NCBI GenBank assembly: GCA_045106235.1
Contig: JBGCEJ010000023.1
Coordinates: 310,001 to 374,000 of the forward strand
Reading direction: 5' to 3'
Length of the DNA stretch: 64,000 nt
From: UBA4427 sp045106235
GTDB lineage: Bacteria > Myxococcota_A > UBA9160 > UBA4427
A model generated the notes under the pieces. It saw nothing but the letters and a program-made list of their open reading frames with translations. It made no database searches and was not told where the DNA came from. The position numbers were made by a program, and so were the translations under genes. Below, piece after piece: positions 51,843 to 60,363 of this stretch (within the stretch, counting starts at the first letter, position 1; each line of letters starts with the position of its first letter).

Positions 51843-54124
51843 TAGGCGTCTTCGGTGTTCTGTGCATGTCCATTCTGGACAGAGCGTTTCTGAAGATGAA
51901 TCGGCAGGCGCAGCTCGAAGGTCGTCCCCGTCCCCACTTCACTCTGGACCGAGATTCGTCCTCCGTGCCGCTCCATGATGCTGAAACAAGTGGAGAGCCC
52001 CAGGCCCGTTCCCGCACCGACCGGCTTCGTCGTAAAAAAGGGATCGAAAATACGAACGCGGTCCGCCTCAGGAATCCCGACGCCGGTATCCGAGATCCGC
52101 ACAACGATCTCGTCATCTTCAAGCTCTGTCTCGACGCGAATCACGCCTCTTGAAGCAGGTTCGCCCGGCTCTTGCTCACGGGCCTCAATCGCCTGTTGGG
52201 CGTTCACAAGCAGGTTCATGAAGACCTGTTTGAGCTGCATTGGGTACGCATCGATCTTAGGGAGCTCCGCGTAGTCCTTCTCGAGCTGAACCGTATGCTT
52301 CATCATCGTGTAGACGATATTGACCGTGGAATCGATCGCCTGATTGATATCCGCTGGGGTTCGAGCGGGCAGATCCGGGCGGGAGAAATCCCGAAGATCT
52401 TTCACGATATGTCGGATTCGCTCCGCCCCCTCGCCCGACTCCTGAAGGGCCTTTTCAAAATCGGACCGGACGTATTCCAGTTCAATTTCTTTTCCAACCT
52501 CGCGTACATCATCCGAAGCCGCCCGGATCACTTCGAGATCTCCTTCGGCGACGGCTTGCTGGAGGCGATGGGTCGCCTCGAAATACTTCTCCAAGTCTCC
52601 GAGGTACTCGGACATCTGATGAAGATTCGCGTGAATAAAGCCCATCGGGTTATTCACCTCATGGGCAACGCCCGCGGCGAGCTGTCCGATCGAGGCCATC
52701 TTCTCCGTTTGGCGGACCTGCTGTTCCAGCTCCTTGATCTCTGAAAGATCTTGGAAGACAGCGACGACCCCTTGAGAGTTTCCCTCTGCATCTAGACGCG
52801 GCGAGCACGATACGCCGATCGGAATCCAATGACCGTCGCCTCGCTGGAGCAGCGTTTCGGCGCCGCGGCTGCGAATGCCGCGCTCGATGCAATCTTCAAT
52901 CGGGCTGACGGCCTCACTGGGATGACCGAACCAATCTCCGATCTCACGCCCGCCGAGGTCGCCCCCCTGCCCGCCGAGAATTAATTCTGCCGCCGGGTTC
53001 GCAAACGTAATTCGCCCGCCGAGATCGACGACTAACAGAGCACTGTTGATATTCTCAACGATATCTTGATGGTCGCGCTGGAGAGTGTCGAGTCGCGCAG
53101 AAAGCCATTCGCTCTCGGTGACATCGGAGATCAGAAGGAGCTCCACGCCCTGCGCCGCGAGTTCCCTGTGTCGGAGTTCGAAGGCGCGCTCCTGACCGAG
53201 GGGGTCTTCGGTTCGCACCAAGTCAACGGGTGGCTGAGACCCCGGCGTAGTCGCAGAACGACTCCTCCCGAGCGCAAGGGCGAGTTCATGCGGAAGCCGC
53301 GCTTCTATGAATTCGGGCACGCTCGGAGAAACGGGGGCTTCGCCGAGGAGTTCGGCCGCGAGATCCTCGGCACTCGGTGAGGCGCCCATGGAACGCGCAG
53401 GGAAGAGCCGGTCGAACTCGAGGTTCGTTGCGACGATGAGGCCGCCCGAATCCACCACTGCGAGTCCCGCAGGCATATCCGCGACGATCGCAGAGTTGAG
53501 TTCCTCGAGGCGCTCGATCGTGCGCTCGGAAACTTGCTGTTGGCGTTCGATGCGCCAGCGACGCACCTGTTCCAAAAGAACGATGGGTAAGACGCGCTCG
53601 TATTCCGGCCCAAAATGCACGCAATCCGAAGCGCCCGCGCGAAACGCGTCCAGCGCATCCTGGTCCGAGTCGCCGGCCACCACAAAGACAGAGGGCGGGC
53701 CCCCTGCCCTCAGGATTTCAAGCATTGCTTCGGCGCCATCGAGGGCAACGCGATCGAGAAGAACCATGTCGATGGAAGGATCTTCGATCTGCGCCGCTAA
53801 TTCCCCCGCAGTCTCGGCACGCAACAGCTCAACCGGGTCCCCCAATCGTGCAAGCGCGGCCGTCGTCTCCACGGCCATTGGCGGCGGGATGGGCGGCGGC
53901 ATCGCTTCTGGATTCGAATGCAGATCGTGCGCGCGGGGTGTGACGACGACGACGCGGATGACGCCGAGTCGCGGAGGCACATTCGCTGAAGCGGAGCTGT
54001 CTTCGGAGAGTGACGACGCCCGCAAAGGGTCGTTGATCGGGGCGCCCTGAGAGCCGCTCCTAGAATCGCTCCGAGAACCACTGTTAGATGATCCCGAATG
54101 GGCGCGCGGCTTGGAATGCGACAT
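51842..54124 (-). CDS. PAS-containing sensor histidine kinase (soluble)
   Basis: About 760 residues from ATG 54124, after GGGGTTTTCCC. The N-terminal 60 residues are Ser/Gly/Arg-rich; a receiver-like domain follows (about 65-200, Asp within MVLLDRVALDG), then two PAS domains (about 230-330 and 350-470), an H-box AGVAHEVNNPMGF with a long helix, and a HATPase (DTGVGIPEADR, GAGTGLGLSTCFSIM). No membrane segment, so a cytoplasmic sensor. It is cotranscribed with the receiver-only protein and is divergent from the NtrC-type regulator at 54231, which could be its second partner. Confidence 0.9.
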   Translation of the reverse strand: MSHSKPRAHSGSSNSGSRSDSRSGSQGAPINDPLRASSLSEDSSASANVPPRLGVIRVVVVTPRAHDLHSNPEAMPPPIPPPMAVETTAALARLGDPVELLRAETAGELAAQIEDPSIDMVLLDRVALDGAEAMLEILRAGGPPSVFVVAGDSDQDALDAFRAGASDCVHFGPEYERVLPIVLLEQVRRWRIERQQQVSERTIERLEELNSAIVADMPAGLAVVDSGGLIVATNLEFDRLFPARSMGASPSAEDLAAELLGEAPVSPSVPEFIEARLPHELALALGRSRSATTPGSQPPVDLVRTEDPLGQERAFELRHRELAAQGVELLLISDVTESEWLSARLDTLQRDHQDIVENINSALLVVDLGGRITFANPAAELILGGQGGDLGGREIGDWFGHPSEAVSPIEDCIERGIRSRGAETLLQRGDGHWIPIGVSCSPRLDAEGNSQGVVAVFQDLSEIKELEQQVRQTEKMASIGQLAAGVAHEVNNPMGFIHANLHQMSEYLGDLEKYFEATHRLQQAVAEGDLEVIRAASDDVREVGKEIELEYVRSDFEKALQESGEGAERIRHIVKDLRDFSRPDLPARTPADINQAIDSTVNIVYTMMKHTVQLEKDYAELPKIDAYPMQLKQVFMNLLVNAQQAIEAREQEPGEPASRGVIRVETELEDDEIVVRISDTGVGIPEADRVRIFDPFFTTKPVGAGTGLGLSTCFSIMERHGGRISVQSEVGTGTTFELRLPIHLQKRSVQNGHAQNTEDA

Positions 54125-54230
54125 GGGAAAACCCCATCCTGATCTAGACCTTGAACGGTCTTCGGATGATTTCGGCGGGGGTAGACCAAGGTAGCCAATT
54201 CCAGTGCGGCAATCACCTGCGTGAGTCTGC

Positions 54231-55706
54231 TTGGACCGCACTCCCCGCTTCTTCTACACTTGCGCGACCCCCTCCGCACGGCGGAGACATCCCCTGTCGA
54301 ATCATCATGTCCTCGTCGTTGACGATGAAGAACTCTACCGCTCGGCCATGGAGCGCATCCTGCGGCGCGTGGGGTATCGCGTGACCCTTGCTCGTGACGC
54401 GAGTGAGGCTCTGAACGTGGTTTCAGCCGAAACCGTGGACCTCGTTCTCTGCGATATCCAGATGCCGGGGATCAACGGCCTCGAACTCGTGCGCCAAGTC
54501 CATGACCTTGCCCCGGACCTGCCCTGCATCGTGATGACGGGCTACAACACGACTGAGAACTCCGTCGAAGCGCTTCAGGCAGGCGCCTTCTGGTATCTCG
54601 AAAAGCCCTTCGAGCAGGGACGGCTCGACGTCGTGCGCAAACTCGTCGGCCAGGCCATCGAACATGGTCGACTCAAAACAGAAAACCGTGATCTCCAGCA
54701 TGCGCTTCGCGCACGACACAATTTCGACAAAATCATCGGAAAGAGTCCGAGCCTCGGCCGAACCCTGAGCCTCGTTGCCAGAGTCGCCGACACCGAGAGC
54801 ACAGTCCTGATTACAGGCGAAAGCGGCACCGGAAAAGAGCTCTTCGCCCGAGCACTCCATTACAACAGCCGCCGAGGGGGGCAGAAACTGATCACCGTGA
54901 ACTGCGGGGCGATTCCCGAAGAGCTGCTGGAGTCCGAGCTCTTTGGTCACGTAAAAGGGGCGTTTACCCACGCCGTGAGTCACCGTGAGGGGCGCTTTGC
55001 GGCGGCCAACGGAGGCACCCTCTTCCTTGATGAGATCGGAGACATGAGTCCGAGCCTTCAGGTGAAGCTTCTGCGGGTGCTTCAGGAGCGAACCTTCGAG
55101 CCGGTCGGATCTTCCGAAACGGTGAGGGTCGACGTCCGCGTGATCGCAGCGACGCATCAAGATCTGCCCCGCCGAATCGAACAAGGGCTGTTTCGCGAAG
55201 ATCTATATTACCGGCTCAACGTACTCCCGATCGAAGTCCCGGCGCTCCGTGAACGGATTGAAGACGTCCCTCTCCTCGCTGAGCATTTTCTCGAGCAGGC
55301 CCGGCGGGATCGCGACTCTCGTGTTCAGGGGCTGAGCGAGGGCGCCGTCCAGGCCCTCCTCGACTATGCCTGGCCGGGCAATGTCCGTGAACTTGAAAAT
55401 CTGATGGAGAGACTGACTGTCTTGGTCAGCGAAGGGAATATTGAGATCACAGACCTGCCGGACATGCTCCGTGACGTCCCGCCATCGAAATTTTGTGCGC
55501 CGCAGGTTCCCTCGACGGGCCTCGATTTCAATCGTGTCGTGGGGCAGTTCGAATCAGACCTCATCCTGCAGGCCCTTGAACACACCGACTGGAACAAGAA
55601 CCGCGCGGCGGGCCTCTTGGGTCTCAATCGAACGACGCTCCTCGAAAAGATCAAGAAACGCGGGCTGACACCCAGCGTGCCCGGAAAGTCGAACCTGACC
55701 GATTGA
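54231..55706 (+). CDS. NtrC-family sigma-54-dependent activator with GAFTHA loop
   Basis: 491 residues from TTG 54231 (CTG 54294, with GGAG seven bases upstream, is a possible true start). Receiver (VLVVDDEE, Asp in VLCDIQMPG), AAA+ domain (Walker A GESGTGKE, LFLDEIGD) and Fis-type HTH (NKNRAAGLLGLNRTTLLEKIKKRG). The sigma-54 contact loop reads GAFTHA where GAFTGA is usual. It is divergent from the soluble kinase and lies 400 bp before a FliA-type sigma gene that has a sigma-54 promoter, so it is a good candidate for the activator. Confidence 0.93.
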   Translation: MDRTPRFFYTCATPSARRRHPLSNHHVLVVDDEELYRSAMERILRRVGYRVTLARDASEALNVVSAETVDLVLCDIQMPGINGLELVRQVHDLAPDLPCIVMTGYNTTENSVEALQAGAFWYLEKPFEQGRLDVVRKLVGQAIEHGRLKTENRDLQHALRARHNFDKIIGKSPSLGRTLSLVARVADTESTVLITGESGTGKELFARALHYNSRRGGQKLITVNCGAIPEELLESELFGHVKGAFTHAVSHREGRFAAANGGTLFLDEIGDMSPSLQVKLLRVLQERTFEPVGSSETVRVDVRVIAATHQDLPRRIEQGLFREDLYYRLNVLPIEVPALRERIEDVPLLAEHFLEQARRDRDSRVQGLSEGAVQALLDYAWPGNVRELENLMERLTVLVSEGNIEITDLPDMLRDVPPSKFCAPQVPSTGLDFNRVVGQFESDLILQALEHTDWNKNRAAGLLGLNRTTLLEKIKKRGLTPSVPGKSNLTD

Positions 55707-55945
55707 CGCTTTCCGTACAGGGACGCGCAGAACCGTTCCGAAACGAACCGGCTTGAAACGAAACCACCGAAAAACCGACGGCTCTTTGACGCTTCTCAGC
55801 GCGCCGCCCCGCACCGCCGCCTGAGGCGGCACCCCTAATCTGAAAAAAAATGCGTACTGGCCCCGGGCTCGAAATCCCTAAACCTTTAGGTTTTTCAAAG
55901 GTTTTTCGATCTTGAGTCCAAATATTGCCCGATTTCAAGAAATCC

Positions 55946-55963
55946 CTCAGGTCTTTTCCTGAG
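55946..55963 (+). promoter_or_regulatory. CTCAGG-N6-CCTGAG dyad upstream of the sigma-54 promoter
   Basis: A perfect 6-bp inverted repeat with a six-base spacer ends 13 bases before the -24 element. It could be an activator site or, as TTTTCTTG follows, a weak terminator for the gene upstream. Confidence 0.4.
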
Positions 55964-55976
55964 TTTTCTTGCGCGC

Positions 55977-55994
55977 TTGGCACGCGCCCTGCTT
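55977..55994 (+). promoter_or_regulatory. Sigma-54 (-24/-12) promoter for the FliA-type sigma gene
   Basis: TTGGCACGCGCCCTGCTT. The consensus is TGGCACG-N4-TTGC(A/T): the -24 block is exact, and the -12 block has one mismatch (CTGC for TTGC). GG (55979-55980) and GC (55991-55992) are separated by exactly ten bases, as sigma-54 requires. Start predicted near 56004. Confidence 0.8.
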
Positions 55995-56106
55995 AGTAAA
56001 CGGTTCATCAGATAGCGGGCAAGCCAATGAAGACCACTGGAAGCCCTGAACCAACAAAGGCGACGCGTCACGAACGCGGGCCGCAAAGCAAAGACGGGCG
56101 GAATAC

Positions 56107-56901
56107 ATGGCGCAGCAAGTGGGGGAACTAGGACCGATGGAGACGCTGATGCGGGATGCCAAGCAAGAGCATGACTGCATTCCGGCACCGCTCAAAGAGG
56201 ACATCGTCCTCGAGCACGCACCTCTCATCCGGTACATCGTGAATCGCATCGCCGTGCGGCTCCCTTCGCATATTGATCTGGATGATCTTCATAACACCGG
56301 CGTCATCGGCCTCATGGACGCCATCGAAAAGTACGACCCCGAAAAGAACTGCAAGTTCAAGACCTACGCGGAGTTTCGAATCAAGGGCGCCATCCTTGAT
56401 CAGCTCCGCTCCCTCGATTGGGTTCCCCGCAGCGTTCGCCAGAAAGGCCGCAAGCTCGAGCGAGCCTACGGTGAAGTCGAACAGCGCCTCGGTCGACAAG
56501 CCAACGAAGAAGAAGTGGCTGACTCACTCGGCCTCGAACTCGACAAATTTCATACGCTGATTAATCAGGTCCGAGGCATTTCCCTCGTCAACCTCGAAGA
56601 AATCCGCGGCACCAACTCCGATGGCGACCGAGCCGGCACCTTCGCGGACATCATCGAAGATGTTCACTCCGAGAATCCCTTCGCTTCCCTCAAGCTCATG
56701 GAAACGAAGCATGTCATCTCGGACACAATTGGTTCGTTGCCCGAGAAAGAACGCCTCGTGATTTCTCTCTACTACTACGAAGATCTCAACATGAAGGAGA
56801 TCGGCAATATCCTGGGCATCACGGAAAGCCGGGTTTGCCAGATTCACACGAAGGCCGTGATGCGGCTCCGCGCGAAGCTCAAGGGCATGGTCGACAGATG
56901 A
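56107..56901 (+). CDS. FliA/WhiG-family RNA polymerase sigma factor
   Basis: A 264-residue group 3 (sigma-28-type) factor. Region 2 (HAPLIRYIVNRIAVRLPSHIDLDDL near 37-62, DPEKNCKFKTYAEFRIKGAILDQLR near 77-101 for -10 recognition), region 3 (SLVNLEEI) and region 4 (YYYEDLNMKEIGNILGITESRVCQIHTKAV) are all present. FliA directs flagellar genes in enteric bacteria, WhiG sporulation genes in Streptomyces. No flagellar gene is nearby; sigma-28-like promoters lie before pilus genes instead. GGCGGA precedes the ATG. No FlgM-like anti-sigma factor was found. Confidence 0.96.
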   Translation: MAQQVGELGPMETLMRDAKQEHDCIPAPLKEDIVLEHAPLIRYIVNRIAVRLPSHIDLDDLHNTGVIGLMDAIEKYDPEKNCKFKTYAEFRIKGAILDQLRSLDWVPRSVRQKGRKLERAYGEVEQRLGRQANEEEVADSLGLELDKFHTLINQVRGISLVNLEEIRGTNSDGDRAGTFADIIEDVHSENPFASLKLMETKHVISDTIGSLPEKERLVISLYYYEDLNMKEIGNILGITESRVCQIHTKAVMRLRAKLKGMVDR

Positions 56902-57015
56902 GCCGCTGAGCGGCCAGACCGCGCGTTTCGCTCATACTCGGCAATTTCAGCTGGGGACTTCAGCGAGACGCGCGCGGTTTGGGCGCGACGGAGGGTTCGG
57001 GGGCGTTCTGACGAA

Positions 57016-57747
57016 TCAGTCGCCGAGTTCATACCGGACTAACAACACCGTCGTATTATCCAGACCGCCTGCAGAGTTCGCCGAATCCACAAGCTCCGAT
57101 GCCACGGCATCGAGATCCTGACCCGACCCGATCTGACGCGCGATTTCTTCATCGCCCACATGGGTCGTGAGTCCATCCGAACACAGAATGAATACATCGC
57201 CGGGCTGAGGTGTCATCTCGGCCAAATCGGGCTCCGTCCGAGGTCGAACGCCGAGCGCGCGCGTCAGTACATGCCGATGCGGATGTGCTTTCGCGTCGGC
57301 TTCGCTGATTTCCTGACGTCGAAGAAGCTCGCCGACAATCGAATGATCATCGGTCAAACCGCGCAAGCGTCCATGTCGAAGTAGATAAGCACGGCTATCG
57401 CCGACATGCGCCAGCGCGAGGCGTTCGCCACCGAAAAGCATCCCCACGAATGTGGTTCCCATACCCGAGAGCTCGGGATTCGTCTCGGCCGCACTCAGTA
57501 TCTCTCGATTTGCGCAGGCGACGGCATGCCGCAGTCGCTCAGCCAGGCTGACTGCAGCCCCCTGAAGCGCGTCGATGGCTCGAATGGCGCCCTCGGAGGC
57601 CAGCTGACTCGCTACTTGGCCCGCTTTGTGGCCGCCCATTCCGTCCGCGACGAGATATAGCCCCAATTCGGGAACGATGGCGTAGCGATCCTCATTGGCC
57701 TGTCGGCGCATTCCAACATGGGTGCTGGCCGCAGAACGAAGCAGCAT
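57016..57747 (-). CDS. PP2C-type Ser/Thr protein phosphatase
   Basis: A 243-residue phosphatase. The motifs RQANEDRYAIV near 15-25, LVADGMGGHKAG near 33-44, GTTFVGMLF, AHVGDSRAYLLRHG, VFILCSDGLTTHV and DNTTVLLVRY are the PP2C metal-binding and structural motifs. ATG 57747 is chosen because GGAGG lies right before it; a start at 57780 would lie very close to the promoter. It converges with the sigma-factor gene. Its substrates could be sigma-factor or pilus regulators, but no kinase is beside it. Confidence 0.95.
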   Translation of the reverse strand: MLLRSAASTHVGMRRQANEDRYAIVPELGLYLVADGMGGHKAGQVASQLASEGAIRAIDALQGAAVSLAERLRHAVACANREILSAAETNPELSGMGTTFVGMLFGGERLALAHVGDSRAYLLRHGRLRGLTDDHSIVGELLRRQEISEADAKAHPHRHVLTRALGVRPRTEPDLAEMTPQPGDVFILCSDGLTTHVGDEEIARQIGSGQDLDAVASELVDSANSAGGLDNTTVLLVRYELGD

Positions 57748-57789
57748 GTAAAGCCTCCGGAGCCCAATTGGGCAGGACATCTGGTTGAT

Positions 57790-57817
57790 GTATCGGAGGA
57801 GCCTGATCGGGGCTTGA
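57790..57817 (-). promoter_or_regulatory. Sigma-28-like promoter for the PP2C gene
   Basis: On the minus strand TCAAGCCC, 12 nt and TCCGATAC. It has the same layout as the pilM site (TCAAG and TCCGATA separated by 15 nt). Predicted leader before ATG 57747 about 40 nt. Confidence 0.45.
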
Positions 57818-57862
57818 TAACCATGGCTTCGTGCTTTCCCTCACAGATCGGCAAAAAACCAT

Positions 57863-57890
57863 TCAATTGCCCGTAACAACGGGACGATAC
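57863..57890 (+). promoter_or_regulatory. Weak sigma-28-like promoter for the long response regulator
   Basis: TCAATTGC, 12 nt and GACGATAC on the plus strand, about 60 bp before the ATG. It matches the other sites only loosely. Confidence 0.22.
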
Positions 57891-57950
57891 GGGCATCGGG
57901 CGGTACGCTGACCGCATGACGGACCCAGGGGGTCCAACCGGGGGAAATTG

Positions 57951-60212
57951 ATGTCGAAGACGCTCTTGCTGGCCGATGATTCGGTTGTGATTCAGAAACT
58001 TGTTGGCCTTTCGTTCGCCAACGAGGATGTAGAGATTATCGCGACCGATAATGGCGACGACGCCTTGGCGCGCGCCCAGGAAGTCAATCCAGACATCGTC
58101 CTCGCGGACGTCGTGATGCCGGGCAAGAGTGGCTATGAGGTCTGCGAGGCCATCAAGCAAGACCCGAGCCTGGCTCATGTGCCAGTCTTGCTCTTGACCG
58201 GCACTTTCGAAGCCTTTGACGAGGCACGCGCCGCAAGCGCGGGTGCCAACGGCCAAATCACGAAGCCCTTTGAGGCGCAATCCCTCGTGGAACGCGTGAA
58301 TACCGTGATCGCAGAAGCCGCGGCCGGGGGATCTCCGACGCTCACGCCGAAAACACCCAGTGATTCCCAGGCGCAAGCGCCACTTTCCGGTTCGGCAGCG
58401 CTCGCGGAGATGGTCGGGGCCGCCGAGCGTGCTTCGGATGCGACGGACGTGACCGCGGAAAGCAGCTTACTTTCGTCTAATGATGGCGCTGCGACGAGCA
58501 TGGATGCCGCTTCAACTCCGGCGTCGGCTGCGACGGAGAGCACGTCGAGCCAGTACGGTCGACGGGTAACGGACGAAGACCGGGAGACTCCGAACGCAGT
58601 CGGCGAAGACATGAGCGAGAGCGATTTCTTCGAACGACAGCAGACACCGCGGCTGGATGCCTCCGCGCTGATTGAAGTCCCGGAGGCGGATGCGTCGTCC
58701 TCTCTTGCCTCGGACTCTTCCTCCGACTCATACGACCATGATATCACCGACCTGACAGATGAAGACGTCCTGCTGAGCAGTCCCGGGCTTGAAATTAGCC
58801 AGGATCTCGCAGCCGATTTCAGCGATTCACCGCTCGCGCCGTACGCGCAGGCCCTGCAGACGGACGACCACCATCCGGCCGCGGATACTTTCAGCGCGGG
58901 GGCGGACGATGCGACTGTGGTTTCGCTCCCGCCGGTCTCACAGGCGCGCGAAGCTTCCCAGAACGCGGAAATCGACGATGGGCTCGGGATTGATGATGCG
59001 CTGCCGATGCCCGATGCGATCACGCCGCCGGTCGACCTTCACGGTGAAGCGCAAGCAGAAGAACTCGCCGCCGACGCGGACGTCGAGGAAATCGCTGAAG
59101 CGACGATTCTCGTTGGGCAGGACGATATTAATGCTTCGACCTCGCGGAGTGCAGCCATTTCGATGGATGACTCCGGCGACGTCTCGGGTGTTTTTTCAAG
59201 CGAGGCCCTGACGGTGCATTCTCCGTCCGAGCGAATCGATCAGGACGCGGCCTTCGCGCCGAGTCCGAACCAGGTGATCGAACCCGCCCGGGACACCGGA
59301 GTTGCTGATCTCGATGCAAGCTTGAATGCGGAAAGCGTACGCGCAGACGACCCGGCTGGATTCGCCCTTGGTGGAAGCTCCGACTCGAATGGTCTTCCGA
59401 GCGATCCCGATCCTCTTAGCCTGAACCCCAGCAACACGGGGGGCGAAGATCTCGATTTCGCCTTTGACGTCTCGGAGCAGCGTGACGTGCTCGCGGCGGA
59501 AGCCTTCGACGGCGATCCTTTCTCAGCCATGGCGGACGTCTCAGAGTCGCAGGTCATCGGCCGCGACACATCGGAGATCTCCGAGGCGATCCCCGCGGAG
59601 CCCGAAACGCATGTCGGAGACTACGACGTCTCCTCGAGTGATTTGGCAACGGCATCCCCTGCAGCGCCCGTCGCGGCGGCGGCGCTGGGACTCATGGGCG
59701 CTGCCCAGGCCATCGGTGCCGAAAATGGCGTCGAGGTCTCTGAAGCGGTCGATACACCGTTTTCCTCCCGGCTTTCCAGCCCGGAGGCTTCAGGACATTA
59801 CGCCGTCGGCCTCGACGCGGCCGAGCCGGACTCTGCGCCTGCTTTTGCGCCAGAGCCTGCGGAGACCGGAGCGGATACCGACTTCACGTCGGACCATCGA
59901 GATAGCTCAGGACATTCACAGAGCTCAGGGCTGTCCCAAGGCTCAGGGCTGTCACAGGGCTCAGGGCTGCACCTCGGCTCTGATGCGGGCGAGGATGCCG
60001 ACCGGCGCGTTTCGGACCTTTCCCCGATGATGGAGCAGCGCATCCAGGAGACCCTTGAAAAGGTGGCCTGGGAGGCATTCTCTGACCTGTCGGAAACGAT
60101 CGTGAAGCAGGTGATCAATCGTGTTGAGCAGGTGGCCTGGGACGTGATCCCGGAAATGGCTGAAACCCTCGTTCGCGAAGAAATCCGGCGCATGAAGGGC
60201 GAAGAGGACTGA
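57951..60212 (+). CDS. Response regulator with long acidic tail and C-terminal helical domain
   Basis: 753 residues. Receiver domain 1-125 (LLLADDSVVIQKLVGLSF, Asp53 in LADVVMPGKSGYEV, Lys near 103). The next about 560 residues are acidic Ala/Asp/Ser-rich low complexity, then a conserved-looking helical end (about 690-753) with two related blocks, EKVAWEAFSDLSETIV and EQVAWDVIPEMAETLV. It lacks a DNA-binding or enzyme domain, so it likely acts by protein contacts. ATG 57951 follows GGGGGAAATTG. The tail has a 4x18-bp repeat. Function unknown; a polarity or motility role is a guess. Confidence 0.88.
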   Translation: MSKTLLLADDSVVIQKLVGLSFANEDVEIIATDNGDDALARAQEVNPDIVLADVVMPGKSGYEVCEAIKQDPSLAHVPVLLLTGTFEAFDEARAASAGANGQITKPFEAQSLVERVNTVIAEAAAGGSPTLTPKTPSDSQAQAPLSGSAALAEMVGAAERASDATDVTAESSLLSSNDGAATSMDAASTPASAATESTSSQYGRRVTDEDRETPNAVGEDMSESDFFERQQTPRLDASALIEVPEADASSSLASDSSSDSYDHDITDLTDEDVLLSSPGLEISQDLAADFSDSPLAPYAQALQTDDHHPAADTFSAGADDATVVSLPPVSQAREASQNAEIDDGLGIDDALPMPDAITPPVDLHGEAQAEELAADADVEEIAEATILVGQDDINASTSRSAAISMDDSGDVSGVFSSEALTVHSPSERIDQDAAFAPSPNQVIEPARDTGVADLDASLNAESVRADDPAGFALGGSSDSNGLPSDPDPLSLNPSNTGGEDLDFAFDVSEQRDVLAAEAFDGDPFSAMADVSESQVIGRDTSEISEAIPAEPETHVGDYDVSSSDLATASPAAPVAAAALGLMGAAQAIGAENGVEVSEAVDTPFSSRLSSPEASGHYAVGLDAAEPDSAPAFAPEPAETGADTDFTSDHRDSSGHSQSSGLSQGSGLSQGSGLHLGSDAGEDADRRVSDLSPMMEQRIQETLEKVAWEAFSDLSETIVKQVINRVEQVAWDVIPEMAETLVREEIRRMKGEED
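59904..59975 (+). repeat. Four 18-bp tandem repeats in the tail of the long response regulator
   Basis: Units begin (A/G)GCTCAGG and encode S-S-G-H/L-S-Q-type hexapeptides. The last unit diverges at its 3' half. Confidence 0.85.
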
Positions 60213-60363
60213 GCTTCAGGCGGAGTGCTTCCCGGCGTTCTCGGATTGCCCTCTGCGTCCGATGGCGGCCTGTGCGCCCTTTAGCGGCGGCCTGCGATAG
60301 ACTGCGTGACCCGGGAAATGAGTCTCGACTCGTCTTCTTCTGATCCTGTCACGGAGTGTTTTC

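Larger units (their letters stand above)
55707..56106. other. Leader and promoter region of the FliA-type sigma gene (400 bp)
   Basis: No gene is seen. It holds GCCGCC-TGA-GGCGGC (55816-55830), a short AAACC/GGTTT stem followed by T's (55880-55895), a CTCAGG/CCTGAG dyad (55946-55963) and a sigma-54 promoter (55977-55994). From the predicted start to the ATG there are about 100 nt, enough for a structured leader. Confidence 0.6.

Noticed and set aside
56041..56106. GCAAAGC tract resembling a piece of a GEMM-I c-di-GMP riboswitch before the sigma gene
   Set aside because: The GGCAAACC segment, tetraloop and receptor are not present in the right order.
57612..58376. 254-codon minus-strand frame across the PP2C upstream region
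   Set aside because: It overlaps the receiver domain of the long regulator and the promoters, and has no recognisable domain.
60263..60278. GG-N10-GC sigma-54-like spacing upstream of nadC
   Set aside because: Only TGGC and GC match; the TT before GC and the CACG block are missing, and nadC is a housekeeping gene.
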